A stretch of 33,431 bases of DNA from Terriglobia bacterium (lineage in GTDB: Bacteria > Acidobacteriota > Polarisedimenticolia > Polarisedimenticolales > JAIQFR01), in the NCBI GenBank assembly GCA_020073205.1, contig JAIQFR010000045.1:1-33431 (forward strand), given 5' to 3'. Below the pieces are notes generated by a model. It saw only the letters and a list, made by a program, of their open reading frames with translations, made no database searches and was not told the DNA's origin. Positions 25,272-33,071 of the stretch are shown piece by piece. Positions within the stretch are counted from its first letter, which is position 1. Every line of letters begins with the position of its first letter. The translations under genes were made by a program, and so were the position numbers.

Positions 25272-25912
25272 GCCGCGTCCTCGTCAAGGTCTCCGGGATC
25301 ACCGAGGAGCGCGACGCCATCGAGGCGGCGCTCCTGGGCGTCGACGCCCTCGGGTTCCACTTCTCGGGAGAGCGCGGGCGATGCATCGACCCGGAGGACG
25401 CGCGCCGGATCGTGGAGCGGCTCCCCGCGTTCCTCGCGAAGGTGGGGGTGTTCGCCGACGCGCCGCTGATCCGGGTCCTCGAGATCGCGAGGAAGGTGGG
25501 GCTGACCGCGCTCCAGCTCGACGGCGTCGAAACTCCCGCCTACTGCGAGTCGCTCCGCCCGGCCGCCTGGTACAAGACGCTCCGGATCGGTCCCGCCTTC
25601 ACGGGTGACGCGTTCGAGGGGTACGCCTGCACCACGTTTCTCCTGGACTGGTCCCGCGCCGGCGGGAGGCCCGGAGACGCCGGGGTCCCGGGATGGCGGC
25701 ACGCGCGAGCGTTCTCGGTCCACGGCCGGATCCTGCTCTCGGGCGGACTCGATCCCGGGAACGTGGAGGCCGCCATCGTGGAGGCCCGACCGTACGGGGT
25801 GGACGCGACGTCGGGCGTCGAGTTCGTCCCGGGGAAGACGAACCTCGACCGTCTCGAGGACTTCGTCGCGGCGGTCCGCCGCGCCGAGCGGCGGTTCGAC
25901 GAGCCGGGGTAG
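25268..25912 (+). CDS. trpF: Phosphoribosylanthranilate isomerase (TrpF-like), catalytic Cys replaced by Ser
   Basis: A 214-residue TIM barrel for the third step of tryptophan synthesis. The first strand reads VKVSGITEERDA, where canonical TrpF has K-x-C-G; Ser9 therefore stands in for the catalytic base cysteine. The general acid appears conserved (Asp127 in TTFLLDWSRAGG). GVDALGFHFSGERGRCI, LAKVGVFAD and the phosphate-binding end (LSGGLDPGNVEAAI, GVDATSGVEFVPGKTN) are all in place. The start is GTG 25268, overlapping the lipoprotein stop (GTGA). No other trp gene is nearby. The gene ends 3 bp from the convergent permease gene. It could be a working TrpF variant or a paralogue with a changed reaction. 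Confidence 0.85.
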   Translation: MSRVLVKVSGITEERDAIEAALLGVDALGFHFSGERGRCIDPEDARRIVERLPAFLAKVGVFADAPLIRVLEIARKVGLTALQLDGVETPAYCESLRPAAWYKTLRIGPAFTGDAFEGYACTTFLLDWSRAGGRPGDAGVPGWRHARAFSVHGRILLSGGLDPGNVEAAIVEARPYGVDATSGVEFVPGKTNLDRLEDFVAAVRRAERRFDEPG

Positions 25913-25915
25913 GAG

Positions 25916-26896
25916 CTACGCCCTCGTAGCGGTCTTGGGATCGATGCGATCGCGCAGCCCCTCTCCGACCGCGTGGACCGCCAGCACGGTCGCCGCGATC
26001 GCGAAGCCCGGAAGCGTCGCGATCCACCACGCGCCGAGGAGGGTGTCGCGCCCGTCGGCAATCAGGTTCCCCCAGGACGGCATCGGGCGAGGCACGCCGA
26101 GCCCCAGGTACGAGAGGGAGGACTCGAGGAGGAGCGTGCTCGCCACACGGAGCGTCCCCTCCACGAGGAGCGGCGCGGCCGCCCCGGGAAGCAAGTGCAG
26201 CAGCGCGAGCCGCGCCCGCGACGCGCCGGCCGCCTCCGCCGCCCTCACGAAGTCGCGTTCGCGAAGGGACAGGATCTCCGCCCGGACGAGCCGCGCCGCG
26301 GCCATCCAGGAAGTCGCCGCCAGGACCAGGACGGTGCCAGAGAGCGATGGCCCGTACAGCGCGACCAGCAGGAGCAGGAAGAACAGGCGCGGCACCGACA
26401 GGAACACGTCGGCGACCCGCATCAGCAGGCCGTCGGCGACGCCTCCGAGGAGGCCGGCGGCGAGCCCTGCAGCGGCGCCGATCGTCACGGAGAGCAGCGC
26501 CGCGAGCAGGCTGACGAGAAGCGAGACCCGCGCTCCGTACAGGAGCCGGCTCAGGAGGTCCCGCCCGAAGCCGTCGGTCCCCAGCGAAAACCGAGGGCGG
26601 GCATGCCAGTCGGCGGGAGCCGGTCCGGCGAGGGCCGAGGGCGCGAGTCGCTCCCACGTCGCCCCTCGCCGCACGCTGACCGAGCCGTCGGTCTCGGCGC
26701 GCACCTCATGGGCGTAGAGGAGCCCGCCCCCCGCGAGCCGCACGGCGTCGACCCGGGAGAGCGGTGGCAGATCCCTGAGCACGAGGCCGTCCGGCTGGGC
26801 CGCAGGGTCGCGAAGGTGGAGGATCGGCGCGAGGGCGGACGCGGCGACGACGGCCGCGAGGAACCCGGCGCCCAGAACGCGCCCGGTGAGCCTCAC
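25916..26896 (-). CDS. ABC transporter permease, DppC/OppC type, with enlarged periplasmic segment
   Basis: A 326-residue inner-membrane permease of the peptide/nickel class. A first helix (VLGAGFLAAVVAASALAPIL) is followed by an unusually long extracytoplasmic stretch (about residues 27-104, including AHEVRAETDGSVSVRRGATW) before the family motif LGTDGFGRDLLSRLLYGARVSL (from residue 105). Then come the core helices and the EAA loop (RAAEAAGASRARLALLHLLPGAAAPLL) that contacts the ATPase, and the closing SYLGLGVPRPMPSWGNLI motif. The start is GTG 26896, overlapping the DppB-type stop. No ATPase or solute-binding protein gene adjoins it. Confidence 0.9.
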   Translation of the reverse strand: MRLTGRVLGAGFLAAVVAASALAPILHLRDPAAQPDGLVLRDLPPLSRVDAVRLAGGGLLYAHEVRAETDGSVSVRRGATWERLAPSALAGPAPADWHARPRFSLGTDGFGRDLLSRLLYGARVSLLVSLLAALLSVTIGAAAGLAAGLLGGVADGLLMRVADVFLSVPRLFFLLLLVALYGPSLSGTVLVLAATSWMAAARLVRAEILSLRERDFVRAAEAAGASRARLALLHLLPGAAAPLLVEGTLRVASTLLLESSLSYLGLGVPRPMPSWGNLIADGRDTLLGAWWIATLPGFAIAATVLAVHAVGEGLRDRIDPKTATRA

Positions 26897-27885
26897 CGGC
26901 CGCCCCCGGCGCGGCCGGCCCTTATCCGCGGGTCCGCCGCCGCCATCGCGAGGTCCGCCGCGACGTTCCCGGCGATGACGAGCACCGCGGACAGGAGCGT
27001 CGCGGCGAGGACCACCGGCACGTCCCGCGCGAGGATCGCCTCGAACGCGAGCCGCCCCATCCCGGGCCATGCGAAGACGACCTCGGTCACGAGCGAGCCC
27101 GAGACCAGCACAGGCAGCGAAAGTCCCAGGAGCGTGATCGCGGGAAGGAGCGCGCTCCGGAGCGCGTGCCCCAGGAGGAGCCTGCTCCCGCCCACGCCCC
27201 TCGCGCGGGCGGCCCGGACGAACTCCTCTCCCAGCGTGGCGAGGATCCCGGAGCGCACGAAGCGACCCAGCGCCGCCGCCGAGGTCAACCCGAGTATCCC
27301 CGCCGGTAGGGCGAGGTGCCACGCGAGATCCAGAGCGCGCCGGAGCGGCGCCCACGTTTCGGCGCCGACGGAGTGCGTGGCGCCCGGCGGGAAGAGTCCG
27401 AGGCCCAGGGAGAGCGCGAGGATCGCCATCAGCCCGACCCAGAAGGCGGGCAACGAGTACAGGACGAGGCCGACGGCGCCGAGCGCGCGGTCGGGCCAAC
27501 GGCCGTGCCAGCGCGCCATCGCCACGCCGAGCGCCGTCCCGGCCGCGAGGTGGACCAGGAGGGCCGCTCCCGCGAGGAGGAGCGTGGCGGGTAGCGCCTC
27601 CCCGAGGACCCGCGTCACCGGACGCCCGCGCGAGATGGACCATCCCAGCTCGCCCCGGAGCGCCACGGCGCCGAGCCAGCGAAGGTAACGTTCGACGGGA
27701 GGTCGATCGAGCCCGTACGCCGCGACGATCCTGGCCCGCACCTCCTTCGGTACGGGGCGGTCCCCGCCGAGGAGGTTCGCGGCCGGGTCACCCGGCGCGG
27801 ACTCGACCAGGACGAAAACCAGGGTGAGGACGCCCAACAGGGTCGGGATCGCCGCGAGGAGCCGCCGGGCGAGCAGCCGCGTCAT
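26893..27885 (-). CDS. ABC transporter permease, DppB/OppB type
   Basis: A 330-residue permease partner. It starts with the family's LLARRLLAAIPTLLGVLTLVFVLVESAPGDPA helix, then YGLDRPPVERYLRWL and GELGWSISRGRPV, four more hydrophobic helices, the EAA loop (RAARARGVGGSRLLLGHALRSALLPAITLLG) and the C-terminal VTEVVFAWPGMGRLAFEAILARDVPVV motif. With the next gene it would form the heterodimeric pore of a peptide, nickel or oligosaccharide importer. ATG 27885 lies just after the YkgJ-type gene (TGAAGGAATG), so that stop, ribosome site and start nearly coincide. The substrate is unknown without a binding protein. Confidence 0.92.
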   Translation of the reverse strand: MTRLLARRLLAAIPTLLGVLTLVFVLVESAPGDPAANLLGGDRPVPKEVRARIVAAYGLDRPPVERYLRWLGAVALRGELGWSISRGRPVTRVLGEALPATLLLAGAALLVHLAAGTALGVAMARWHGRWPDRALGAVGLVLYSLPAFWVGLMAILALSLGLGLFPPGATHSVGAETWAPLRRALDLAWHLALPAGILGLTSAAALGRFVRSGILATLGEEFVRAARARGVGGSRLLLGHALRSALLPAITLLGLSLPVLVSGSLVTEVVFAWPGMGRLAFEAILARDVPVVLAATLLSAVLVIAGNVAADLAMAAADPRIRAGRAGGGR

Positions 27886-27889
27886 TCCT

Positions 27890-28342
27890 TCACGGCTCGG
27901 GCTTCCTGGCCGTCACGGAGCGGATCGTCGCGACCCCGTGAAGGTCTCCCTCGCCGATGCCGGGGCAGAAGTCCCGGAGCCGCTCCCACGCCGTGCGGCT
28001 CCTGACGTTCTCCCGCCAGAAGGGGAACGTGCGGCACTGGGTCGGCCGGGCCTCGTACACCGAGCACGCGGTACCGCGGAGGAACGGGCAGGACGGTCCG
28101 TCCATGCGCAGGATCACGTACCCGTCGTCCTCGGCGGCGTGCTTCTCCAGGAACGATTCCCCGTCGAGGTGGAGGTGCGCCGCGAGCCGGACCACGTCGT
28201 CCGGGTCGAGGTACACGAAGTCGTACTCGCCGTGGCGCGTGCAGCACTTGCCGCAGTCCGGGAGACAGGCGAAGCGCAGCCCCTCCGCGTACCAGGGATT
28301 CCGCGCGGTGGAGCGACGGGGAGGATGCGCAGCATCAGTCAT
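27890..28342 (-). CDS. YkgJ-family cysteine-cluster (metal-binding) protein
   Basis: A 150-residue cytoplasmic protein with the zinc/iron-chelating cysteine pattern of the YkgJ/UPF0153 family: LPDCGKCCTRHGEYDFVYL, then GPSCPFLRGTACSVYEARPTQCRTFPFW, and FCPGIGEGD near the end. ATG 28342 was chosen because residues upstream in the frame are translated from the repeat element next door. There is no clear ribosome binding site, and TATACT (28355-28350, minus strand) sits so close that the mRNA would start at or near the ATG, that is, be leaderless. It precedes the two permease genes on the same strand with a 4-bp gap. The biochemical role of the family is not settled. Confidence 0.88.
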   Translation of the reverse strand: MTDAAHPPRRSTARNPWYAEGLRFACLPDCGKCCTRHGEYDFVYLDPDDVVRLAAHLHLDGESFLEKHAAEDDGYVILRMDGPSCPFLRGTACSVYEARPTQCRTFPFWRENVRSRTAWERLRDFCPGIGEGDLHGVATIRSVTARKPEP

Positions 28343-28349
28343 CGCCAGG

Positions 28350-28355
28350 AGTATA
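28350..28355 (-). promoter_or_regulatory. -10-like TATACT giving a possibly leaderless YkgJ-type transcript
   Basis: TATACT on the minus strand ends 7 nt before the ATG at 28342. The position 17 bp further upstream (28378-28373) falls inside the left arm of the inverted repeat and reads AGGATC, a poor -35. The element may therefore supply or disrupt the upstream promoter part. Confidence 0.35.
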
Positions 28356-28366
28356 GCGTGGGGCTG

Positions 28367-28528
28367 CCGCCGGATCCTCCCCGTTTTGATGGGTCCATTC
28401 GCGGACTCCCTCGCCACCACGGGGTGAGCCGCTGGCTCGTCGGTGCGATCGCCATCGAGATCGTCGCTACCTCGAGGTCGATCGAAGCCCCACTAACTGA
28501 ACCCATCAAAGCGGGGAGGATCCGGCGG
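28367..28528. repeat. 28-bp inverted repeat arms (28367-28394 and 28501-28528)
   Basis: The left arm runs CCGCCGGATCCTCCCCG then TTTTGATGGGT; the reverse complement of the right arm is the same except for C in place of the first T after the CCCCG. The arms are 106 bp apart. Similarity weakens just inside the arms (TCCA versus TTCA). If transcribed, they would form a long stem. Confidence 0.9.
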
Positions 28529-28556
28529 GAAAACAAGCGGGGAGGATCCGGAGGGA
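28505..28556. repeat. 26-bp direct tandem repeat, two copies
   Basis: 28505-28530 and 28531-28556 agree at 22 of 26 positions, with an identical 17-nt core AAGCGGGGAGGATCCGG (28509-28525 and 28535-28551). The second copy ends directly before the kinase stop codon. Confidence 0.9.
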
Positions 28557-31500
28557 CTACGCCGCCCGCAGCCGGATGTGGAACGCCGTTCCCTCGCCCT
28601 TCACGCTCTCGACCTCGATGGTGCCGCCGTGGGCCTCGACGGCGCGCCGCACGATGGCGAGGCCGAGCCCCGTGCCCGACGATTTCGTGGAGAAGTAGGG
28701 TTGGAACAGGTGGCGCCGCGCCGAGGGATCGAGGCCGGTTCCCGTGTCCTGGACGGTGAGCGTGGCTCCGCCGCCCGGGGAAGGACGAACCGCGAACGTC
28801 AGCGTCCCGCCGTCGGGCATCGCCTGGAGCGCGTTCTCCACCAGGTTCACGATCGCGCGGCCGAGGGCCCTCCGGTCCGCGGCGATCCGGGGCGCCGGCT
28901 CGAAACGCTCCTCCACGGTGATCCCCGGCGGCCTGCCGGAGCGGTAGGTCGCCGCGATCTCGCCGAGGAACGCCACGGGGTCGATGGCCTCGAGACGGAG
29001 CGTCGGGAGCTTCGCGTAGCCAGAGAAGTCCGCCGCGATCTCCCGCAGCGCGCGGACCTGTTTGGTCACGTTGTCGATGCACGCGTCGATCTCGGGCGAA
29101 GGCTGGGGCAGACGCTCCCGCAGGAGGCGCGTCAGGTGCTCGGCGGAGAGCTGGATCGGCGTCAGCGGGTTCTTGATCTCGTGGGCGATGGCGCGGGCCA
29201 TCTCGGCCCAGGCCTCGAGCTGGTTGCTCCGCATCAGATCGGTGACGTCGTCGAGGAGCACGAGGGCGCCCGGCGGGCCTCCGGACGGGTCCGGCAGATC
29301 GACGCGGACCAGACGGAGCCTCAGGGGCTTCCCCGCGCGAACGAGATCGACCTCGACGGGCTCGCCCGGGGCGGGGGACGGGGCCGCGAGCGCCGCCGCG
29401 AGGGGCGCGAGCTCCGGGTCGCGGCCGACCGCGGCCTCGAGCGTCTCCCCGATGCGCGGCGGCGGGCCGGACGGCGGCGACAGGAGCGTCACGGCCGCGG
29501 GGTTCAGGGTGACGACGCGTCCGGCCGCGTCGGTCGACGCGACCCCGGCGGTCGCGTGCGTCAGCAGCGCCTCGATGTAGTCCTTTCGCGCCACGAGGTC
29601 GGCGCGTTGGGCCGCGAGGGCCGCGGCCATCGTGTTGAATCCCTCCACGAGGCCGGCGACCTCGTCACGGGTTCTCGCGCGAAGTCGCAAATCGTAGTCG
29701 CCGGCCGCGATCCTCGACGCGGCGCCCACCAGCTCCCGGACCGGCCGGGCCACGGTCCCCGCGATGACCGCCGCCGCCGCCGCGAGGAGGCCCGCCAGGA
29801 CGACCGTGGCGAGCAGGAGTAGCTCCACGATGCGAGCGACCGACCGCGCGACCCCCTGCTGCTGCAAGACCACCGGCACGGCCACCACGGTCCCGCGGTC
29901 GGGGCCGGCGAGGTGGACGCGGGCGTAGACGGTGGGGATCGGGATCGGGCCGGACTCGCTCTGGCGGAGGAGGAACGGGAGGCCGCCTCGCACGACCCGG
30001 CGGTCGACTTCCCCGGGAAGACGCGGGAGCAGGAAACCCGAGGCGAACAGCTCGCGGCGCGACGTCGCGGCGAGCTCGCCGTTCTCGTACAGGTGGATGT
30101 CCTGGCCGACGATCCGGCGCAGCCACTGGAGGATCTCGTCGTTGATCCCCGTGACGGGGCCTTTGCCCTCCGCCTGCACCGCCACCCAGTCCGCCACCAC
30201 GCGGCTCACGATCCGCGCGAGGTGCGCGGTGGACTCGACGAACCCGGCGTCCGCCCGTCGCTCGATGGTCCCGCGCACGAAGACCGCGAGGCCGAGGAGC
30301 GGGAGGATCGAGGCGAGGAGCAGCGCGGCGAGGAGCTTCCGGTAGAACGACGACCTCAGGCCGTCCAACAGGAGCCGGACCCCTCCGCCCCGCACGAGAT
30401 ACGGCGCGGCCGCGAGGGCGGCGAGCAGCGCGAGGGAGAGGATCGATAGCCGCACCATGGCGCCTAGCTCGTCGAGGACGGTCAGCTCCGGCAGCAGCAG
30501 GACGTGGAGCCGCCCCGCGGCCGGCAGCGGGAGGGCGAGGTACGGTTGTCCTCCCACCTCGATTCCCACCGTGCGTCCGGCGCCTCCCGCCTCGCGGAGC
30601 GCGCCCTCCGCGGCCGGTGGCTGGTTGAGCGTCGAGAGCAGCACGGTGCCGTCCTCGGCGTACAGGATGTAGTCCGGGCCGCCGGTGGCCTCGCCCGCGA
30701 CGAGGCGCGCGGCGCCCGGGCCGAGCGCCGACAGGAACGTCAGGGAGGCGGGAAGGAACGGCAGGTTGTCCGGCTCGTCCAGGACGTGGCCGACCACCGT
30801 GCCGATCCGCGCCTTCCTCGAGTCCAGGATCGGAGCCTCGGCGTGGAGCAGACGCTGCTTGATCGCGCCGAGCGGGGACCCCTCCTCGCGCACCGAGACC
30901 GCCGCCTGACCCTCCGCCGCGGGAGGTTCCTCGGAGAGCTGCGGCAGATCGAACCCGAAGTGGCTCCGCCGCTGGCCGGTGGCGTCGTAGACGTCGAGCG
31001 AAGACTTGTACCCGGCGTGGAACAGGTCGCCGTCGACCCAGACGAGGTAGGCCGCGTACTCGTCGCGCGGGGCGTTCGGACCCGAGACCGCCTCGGCCGT
31101 GACGTCGGATTGCGCCGCCTCCCTGACCGCCGCGAGGAGCGCCAGTCGCCGCCTCGGCGACTGCTCGACGACCTGGGGCGCGAACTCGGACCGCAGCCTC
31201 TCCCTTGCTGCCCGGTCCGCGGTTTGGAGGAGCGCGGCGCTCGCGATCACGACGATCGGGAGCGCCGCGACCGCCACCGCGAGCCGCGGCGCCCGGGCCG
31301 CCCGGGCGCCGCGGTGGGCGACGAAGGAAAGGGCCAGGAGCTCCGCGGCGCCGAGGATCGCGAGACCGAGACCGAGCAGGAGCAGGACCTGCCCGGGCGA
31401 GCGGGGGAGCGCGTCGAAGTGGAGCAGGGGAACCCGGGCGTCCCTGGCGAGATCGGCCGACAGCATTCCGACGAGCGCCGCGAGCACGAGGGCTGAAGCC

Positions 31501-32546
31501 AGCGAGGCCGCCATCGCCGAGCGCGGCCGGGTCGCCGCGGCGTCTCGGAGCGCGCGCTCGAGCGCGAGCACGACGAGAAACACGGCGAGGCTGGTCAGGA
31601 CGAGGTCGGCGGGCGAGCCGAGCAGGCCGAACCCCTGGGCCGAGCCGAACACGCTGGCGGATCCCATCTCCCGCGGCAGGAACTGGACCGTGACGCGGGA
31701 GAGCAGGAGGGCCGTGCGTCCGGCCGCCACCGCCACGATCGCCAGGACCGCGCCGCGTCGCGGGCTCGTCCGGAGCCCGTCGGTTAGGCCGGCCGCGAGC
31801 AGGCAGAACAGGACCGCGGCGGCCGCGCCCGCTAAGGAGCGGCGCTGCGCCGCGCGGTGAGCCGATGGCACCTCCTCCAGCTTCGCCACCGCCAGCACGT
31901 CGCCTCCGGGCGAGCGGAGCGGCTGGTAGATCGTCGCGACCGGGCCGCCGCGGAAGAGCGGGCGGCCGTCGCCGATGGCTTCCGTGGGATCTCCGCGGGG
32001 CTCGTCCACGTCGCGGAAGTCGACGGACCTGAGAGGGCCCGAGGCGAGCGACCTCGGCAGGAGAGCGGAGAACCGGAGATCCTGCTGCGGCGAGTCCAGG
32101 AGGTAGGTGGCGGCTCCGGCGCGCCCGGCGAGGTCGTGCGCGGAGGCGACCACGAGGCGCCGGCTGAGCCCCTCGACCTGGATCTCCCAAACCGGTCCGG
32201 AGCCCGTGACGGGAGGCCGCAAGCGGTCGGGGCGCCCCTCCCACGAGACGTACGCTCCCGTCGCGTCGAGGAGCCCGACCCCTTCGAGCCGTCCCGCGAG
32301 CGGTCCCGATCCCGACGCTTCCCAGGCCGCGGCGGGAGAACGGTCGAGCGCGACCCGGGCGCTCTCGGCGGCGGCGGCGAGGATCTGCCGGAACAGGACG
32401 TCCAGCCTGCCCGCCTGCGCCAGGAGATCGCGCTGCACCGCGTCCGGGTCCCGGTCGAGCGCGACGCGCGCGGCGATCTCTCCTGCGAGGAGGAGCGCGA
32501 GAGGCAGCCCGAAGAGGAGCGCGACCCTCCCGAACCGCCGGATCAT
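28557..32546 (-). CDS. Very large NtrY-like sensor histidine kinase
   Basis: A 1329-residue membrane kinase. The layout is: N-terminal helix (about 9-25), extracytoplasmic sensor-like region (about 30-230), multi-helix membrane block (about 232-445), a second extracytoplasmic region (about 445-690), helices (about 692-770), a Cache-like segment (about 770-895), helix, HAMP (about 925-975: ARPVRELVGAASRIAAGDYDLRL), PAS (about 985-1085: VASTDAAGRVVTLNPAAVTLL), then HisKA with phospho-acceptor His1122 in AIAHEIKNPLTPIQLSAEHL, and HATPase (NLVENALQAMPDGG, DTGTGLD, GTGLGLAIVRRAVEAHGG). The NPLTPIQLSAE sequence is typical of NtrY-type kinases. It follows the small secreted protein gene by 19 bp; no linked NtrX-type regulator lies downstream. 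Confidence 0.93.
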   Translation of the reverse strand: MIRRFGRVALLFGLPLALLLAGEIAARVALDRDPDAVQRDLLAQAGRLDVLFRQILAAAAESARVALDRSPAAAWEASGSGPLAGRLEGVGLLDATGAYVSWEGRPDRLRPPVTGSGPVWEIQVEGLSRRLVVASAHDLAGRAGAATYLLDSPQQDLRFSALLPRSLASGPLRSVDFRDVDEPRGDPTEAIGDGRPLFRGGPVATIYQPLRSPGGDVLAVAKLEEVPSAHRAAQRRSLAGAAAAVLFCLLAAGLTDGLRTSPRRGAVLAIVAVAAGRTALLLSRVTVQFLPREMGSASVFGSAQGFGLLGSPADLVLTSLAVFLVVLALERALRDAAATRPRSAMAASLASALVLAALVGMLSADLARDARVPLLHFDALPRSPGQVLLLLGLGLAILGAAELLALSFVAHRGARAARAPRLAVAVAALPIVVIASAALLQTADRAARERLRSEFAPQVVEQSPRRRLALLAAVREAAQSDVTAEAVSGPNAPRDEYAAYLVWVDGDLFHAGYKSSLDVYDATGQRRSHFGFDLPQLSEEPPAAEGQAAVSVREEGSPLGAIKQRLLHAEAPILDSRKARIGTVVGHVLDEPDNLPFLPASLTFLSALGPGAARLVAGEATGGPDYILYAEDGTVLLSTLNQPPAAEGALREAGGAGRTVGIEVGGQPYLALPLPAAGRLHVLLLPELTVLDELGAMVRLSILSLALLAALAAAPYLVRGGGVRLLLDGLRSSFYRKLLAALLLASILPLLGLAVFVRGTIERRADAGFVESTAHLARIVSRVVADWVAVQAEGKGPVTGINDEILQWLRRIVGQDIHLYENGELAATSRRELFASGFLLPRLPGEVDRRVVRGGLPFLLRQSESGPIPIPTVYARVHLAGPDRGTVVAVPVVLQQQGVARSVARIVELLLLATVVLAGLLAAAAAVIAGTVARPVRELVGAASRIAAGDYDLRLRARTRDEVAGLVEGFNTMAAALAAQRADLVARKDYIEALLTHATAGVASTDAAGRVVTLNPAAVTLLSPPSGPPPRIGETLEAAVGRDPELAPLAAALAAPSPAPGEPVEVDLVRAGKPLRLRLVRVDLPDPSGGPPGALVLLDDVTDLMRSNQLEAWAEMARAIAHEIKNPLTPIQLSAEHLTRLLRERLPQPSPEIDACIDNVTKQVRALREIAADFSGYAKLPTLRLEAIDPVAFLGEIAATYRSGRPPGITVEERFEPAPRIAADRRALGRAIVNLVENALQAMPDGGTLTFAVRPSPGGGATLTVQDTGTGLDPSARRHLFQPYFSTKSSGTGLGLAIVRRAVEAHGGTIEVESVKGEGTAFHIRLRAA

Positions 32547-32565
32547 TCGCCGTTCCGACTCCCGC

Positions 32566-33054
32566 TCATTCGAGGGTTTCCTTGATCTCCCTGACCACCC
32601 AGTGGTCGTCCTCGGTCTGGAACGAGAGGTGGATGCCGAGACGGACCGGCCGGCCCTCGCGGTCGGTCAAAACCGCGCGCGCGCGGGCCAGCGCGTTGGT
32701 CTTCCCGTCGGACTCGAGGCGCAGCACCTCGAACGAGCGGACCGAGCCCTGGGAGAGGAAATCCGCGATGAGCGCTTCGACCTGGCTCGCGCCGAAGTAC
32801 CCCTCCTCGGGGACCAGCCGCGACACGGCGAGGTGGATCTTGCCGCTGGACGGGAGGATGGGTCGGAGCCTGGACGCCTGGCCGCTGGTGAGAGCCTGTC
32901 CGAAGAGGCGAGCCGATCGCCGGGCCTCCTCCTCTCCGGTGGCGGCGAAGCCGGCGGATGCGGCGGCCAGCGCCACGAACAGGAGGACGGCCGTCAGCCC
33001 CCGCCGGAGCGCCACGTGCACCGAATTCCGGCGGCTCCGGGAGAAGAGGCTCAC
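32566..33054 (-). CDS. Small secreted protein, NTF2-like fold suspected
   Basis: A 162-residue protein with a signal peptide: basic RSRRNSVHVALRRG, then hydrophobic LTAVLLFVALAAASAGFA with cleavage after AAASAGFAA-like residues near 39. The mature 120 residues (EARRSARLFGQALTSGQASRL, GYFGASQVEALIADFLSQG, VRSFEVLRL, NALARARAVLTDREGRPVRLGIHLSFQ, HWVVREIKETLE) have the helix-then-curved-sheet pattern of NTF2-like/DUF4783-type domains, judged by eye. GTG 33054 is preceded by GAGGAGG and by the best promoter in the window. It sits 19 bp before the giant kinase gene and is probably co-transcribed, so it may feed a periplasmic signal to the kinase (inference). Confidence 0.8.
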   Translation of the reverse strand: MSLFSRSRRNSVHVALRRGLTAVLLFVALAAASAGFAATGEEEARRSARLFGQALTSGQASRLRPILPSSGKIHLAVSRLVPEEGYFGASQVEALIADFLSQGSVRSFEVLRLESDGKTNALARARAVLTDREGRPVRLGIHLSFQTEDDHWVVREIKETLE

Positions 33055-33071
33055 GCGAATCCTCCTCGGCG

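Larger units (their letters stand above)
28367..28556. mobile_element. MITE-like element with inverted ends and asymmetric tandem end repeat
   Basis: Between the YkgJ-type gene and the kinase stop codon lies a 190-bp block: a 28-bp left arm, 106 bp of unique sequence, an inverted right arm (one mismatch), and a further copy of the repeat core in direct orientation that ends at the base before the kinase stop codon. There is no transposase frame. Inverted ends with extra internal copies on one side recall multi-site transposase-binding ends (for example IS21- or Tn7-type), so a non-autonomous derivative or an IS remnant is the leading guess. No target-site duplication is evident. A regulatory palindrome or a large hairpin terminator are alternatives. 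Confidence 0.5.

Noticed and set aside
28367-28528. Inverted repeat as a bidirectional terminator
   Set aside because: The 106-bp loop and lack of a T-run at either base make an intrinsic terminator unlikely; the extra direct copy fits a mobile-element end better.
29665-32244. Second long minus-strand frame (859 codons) inside the kinase gene
   Set aside because: The same strand in the other frame gives HAMP, PAS and kinase motifs; this one is an Arg/Pro-rich frame shadow.
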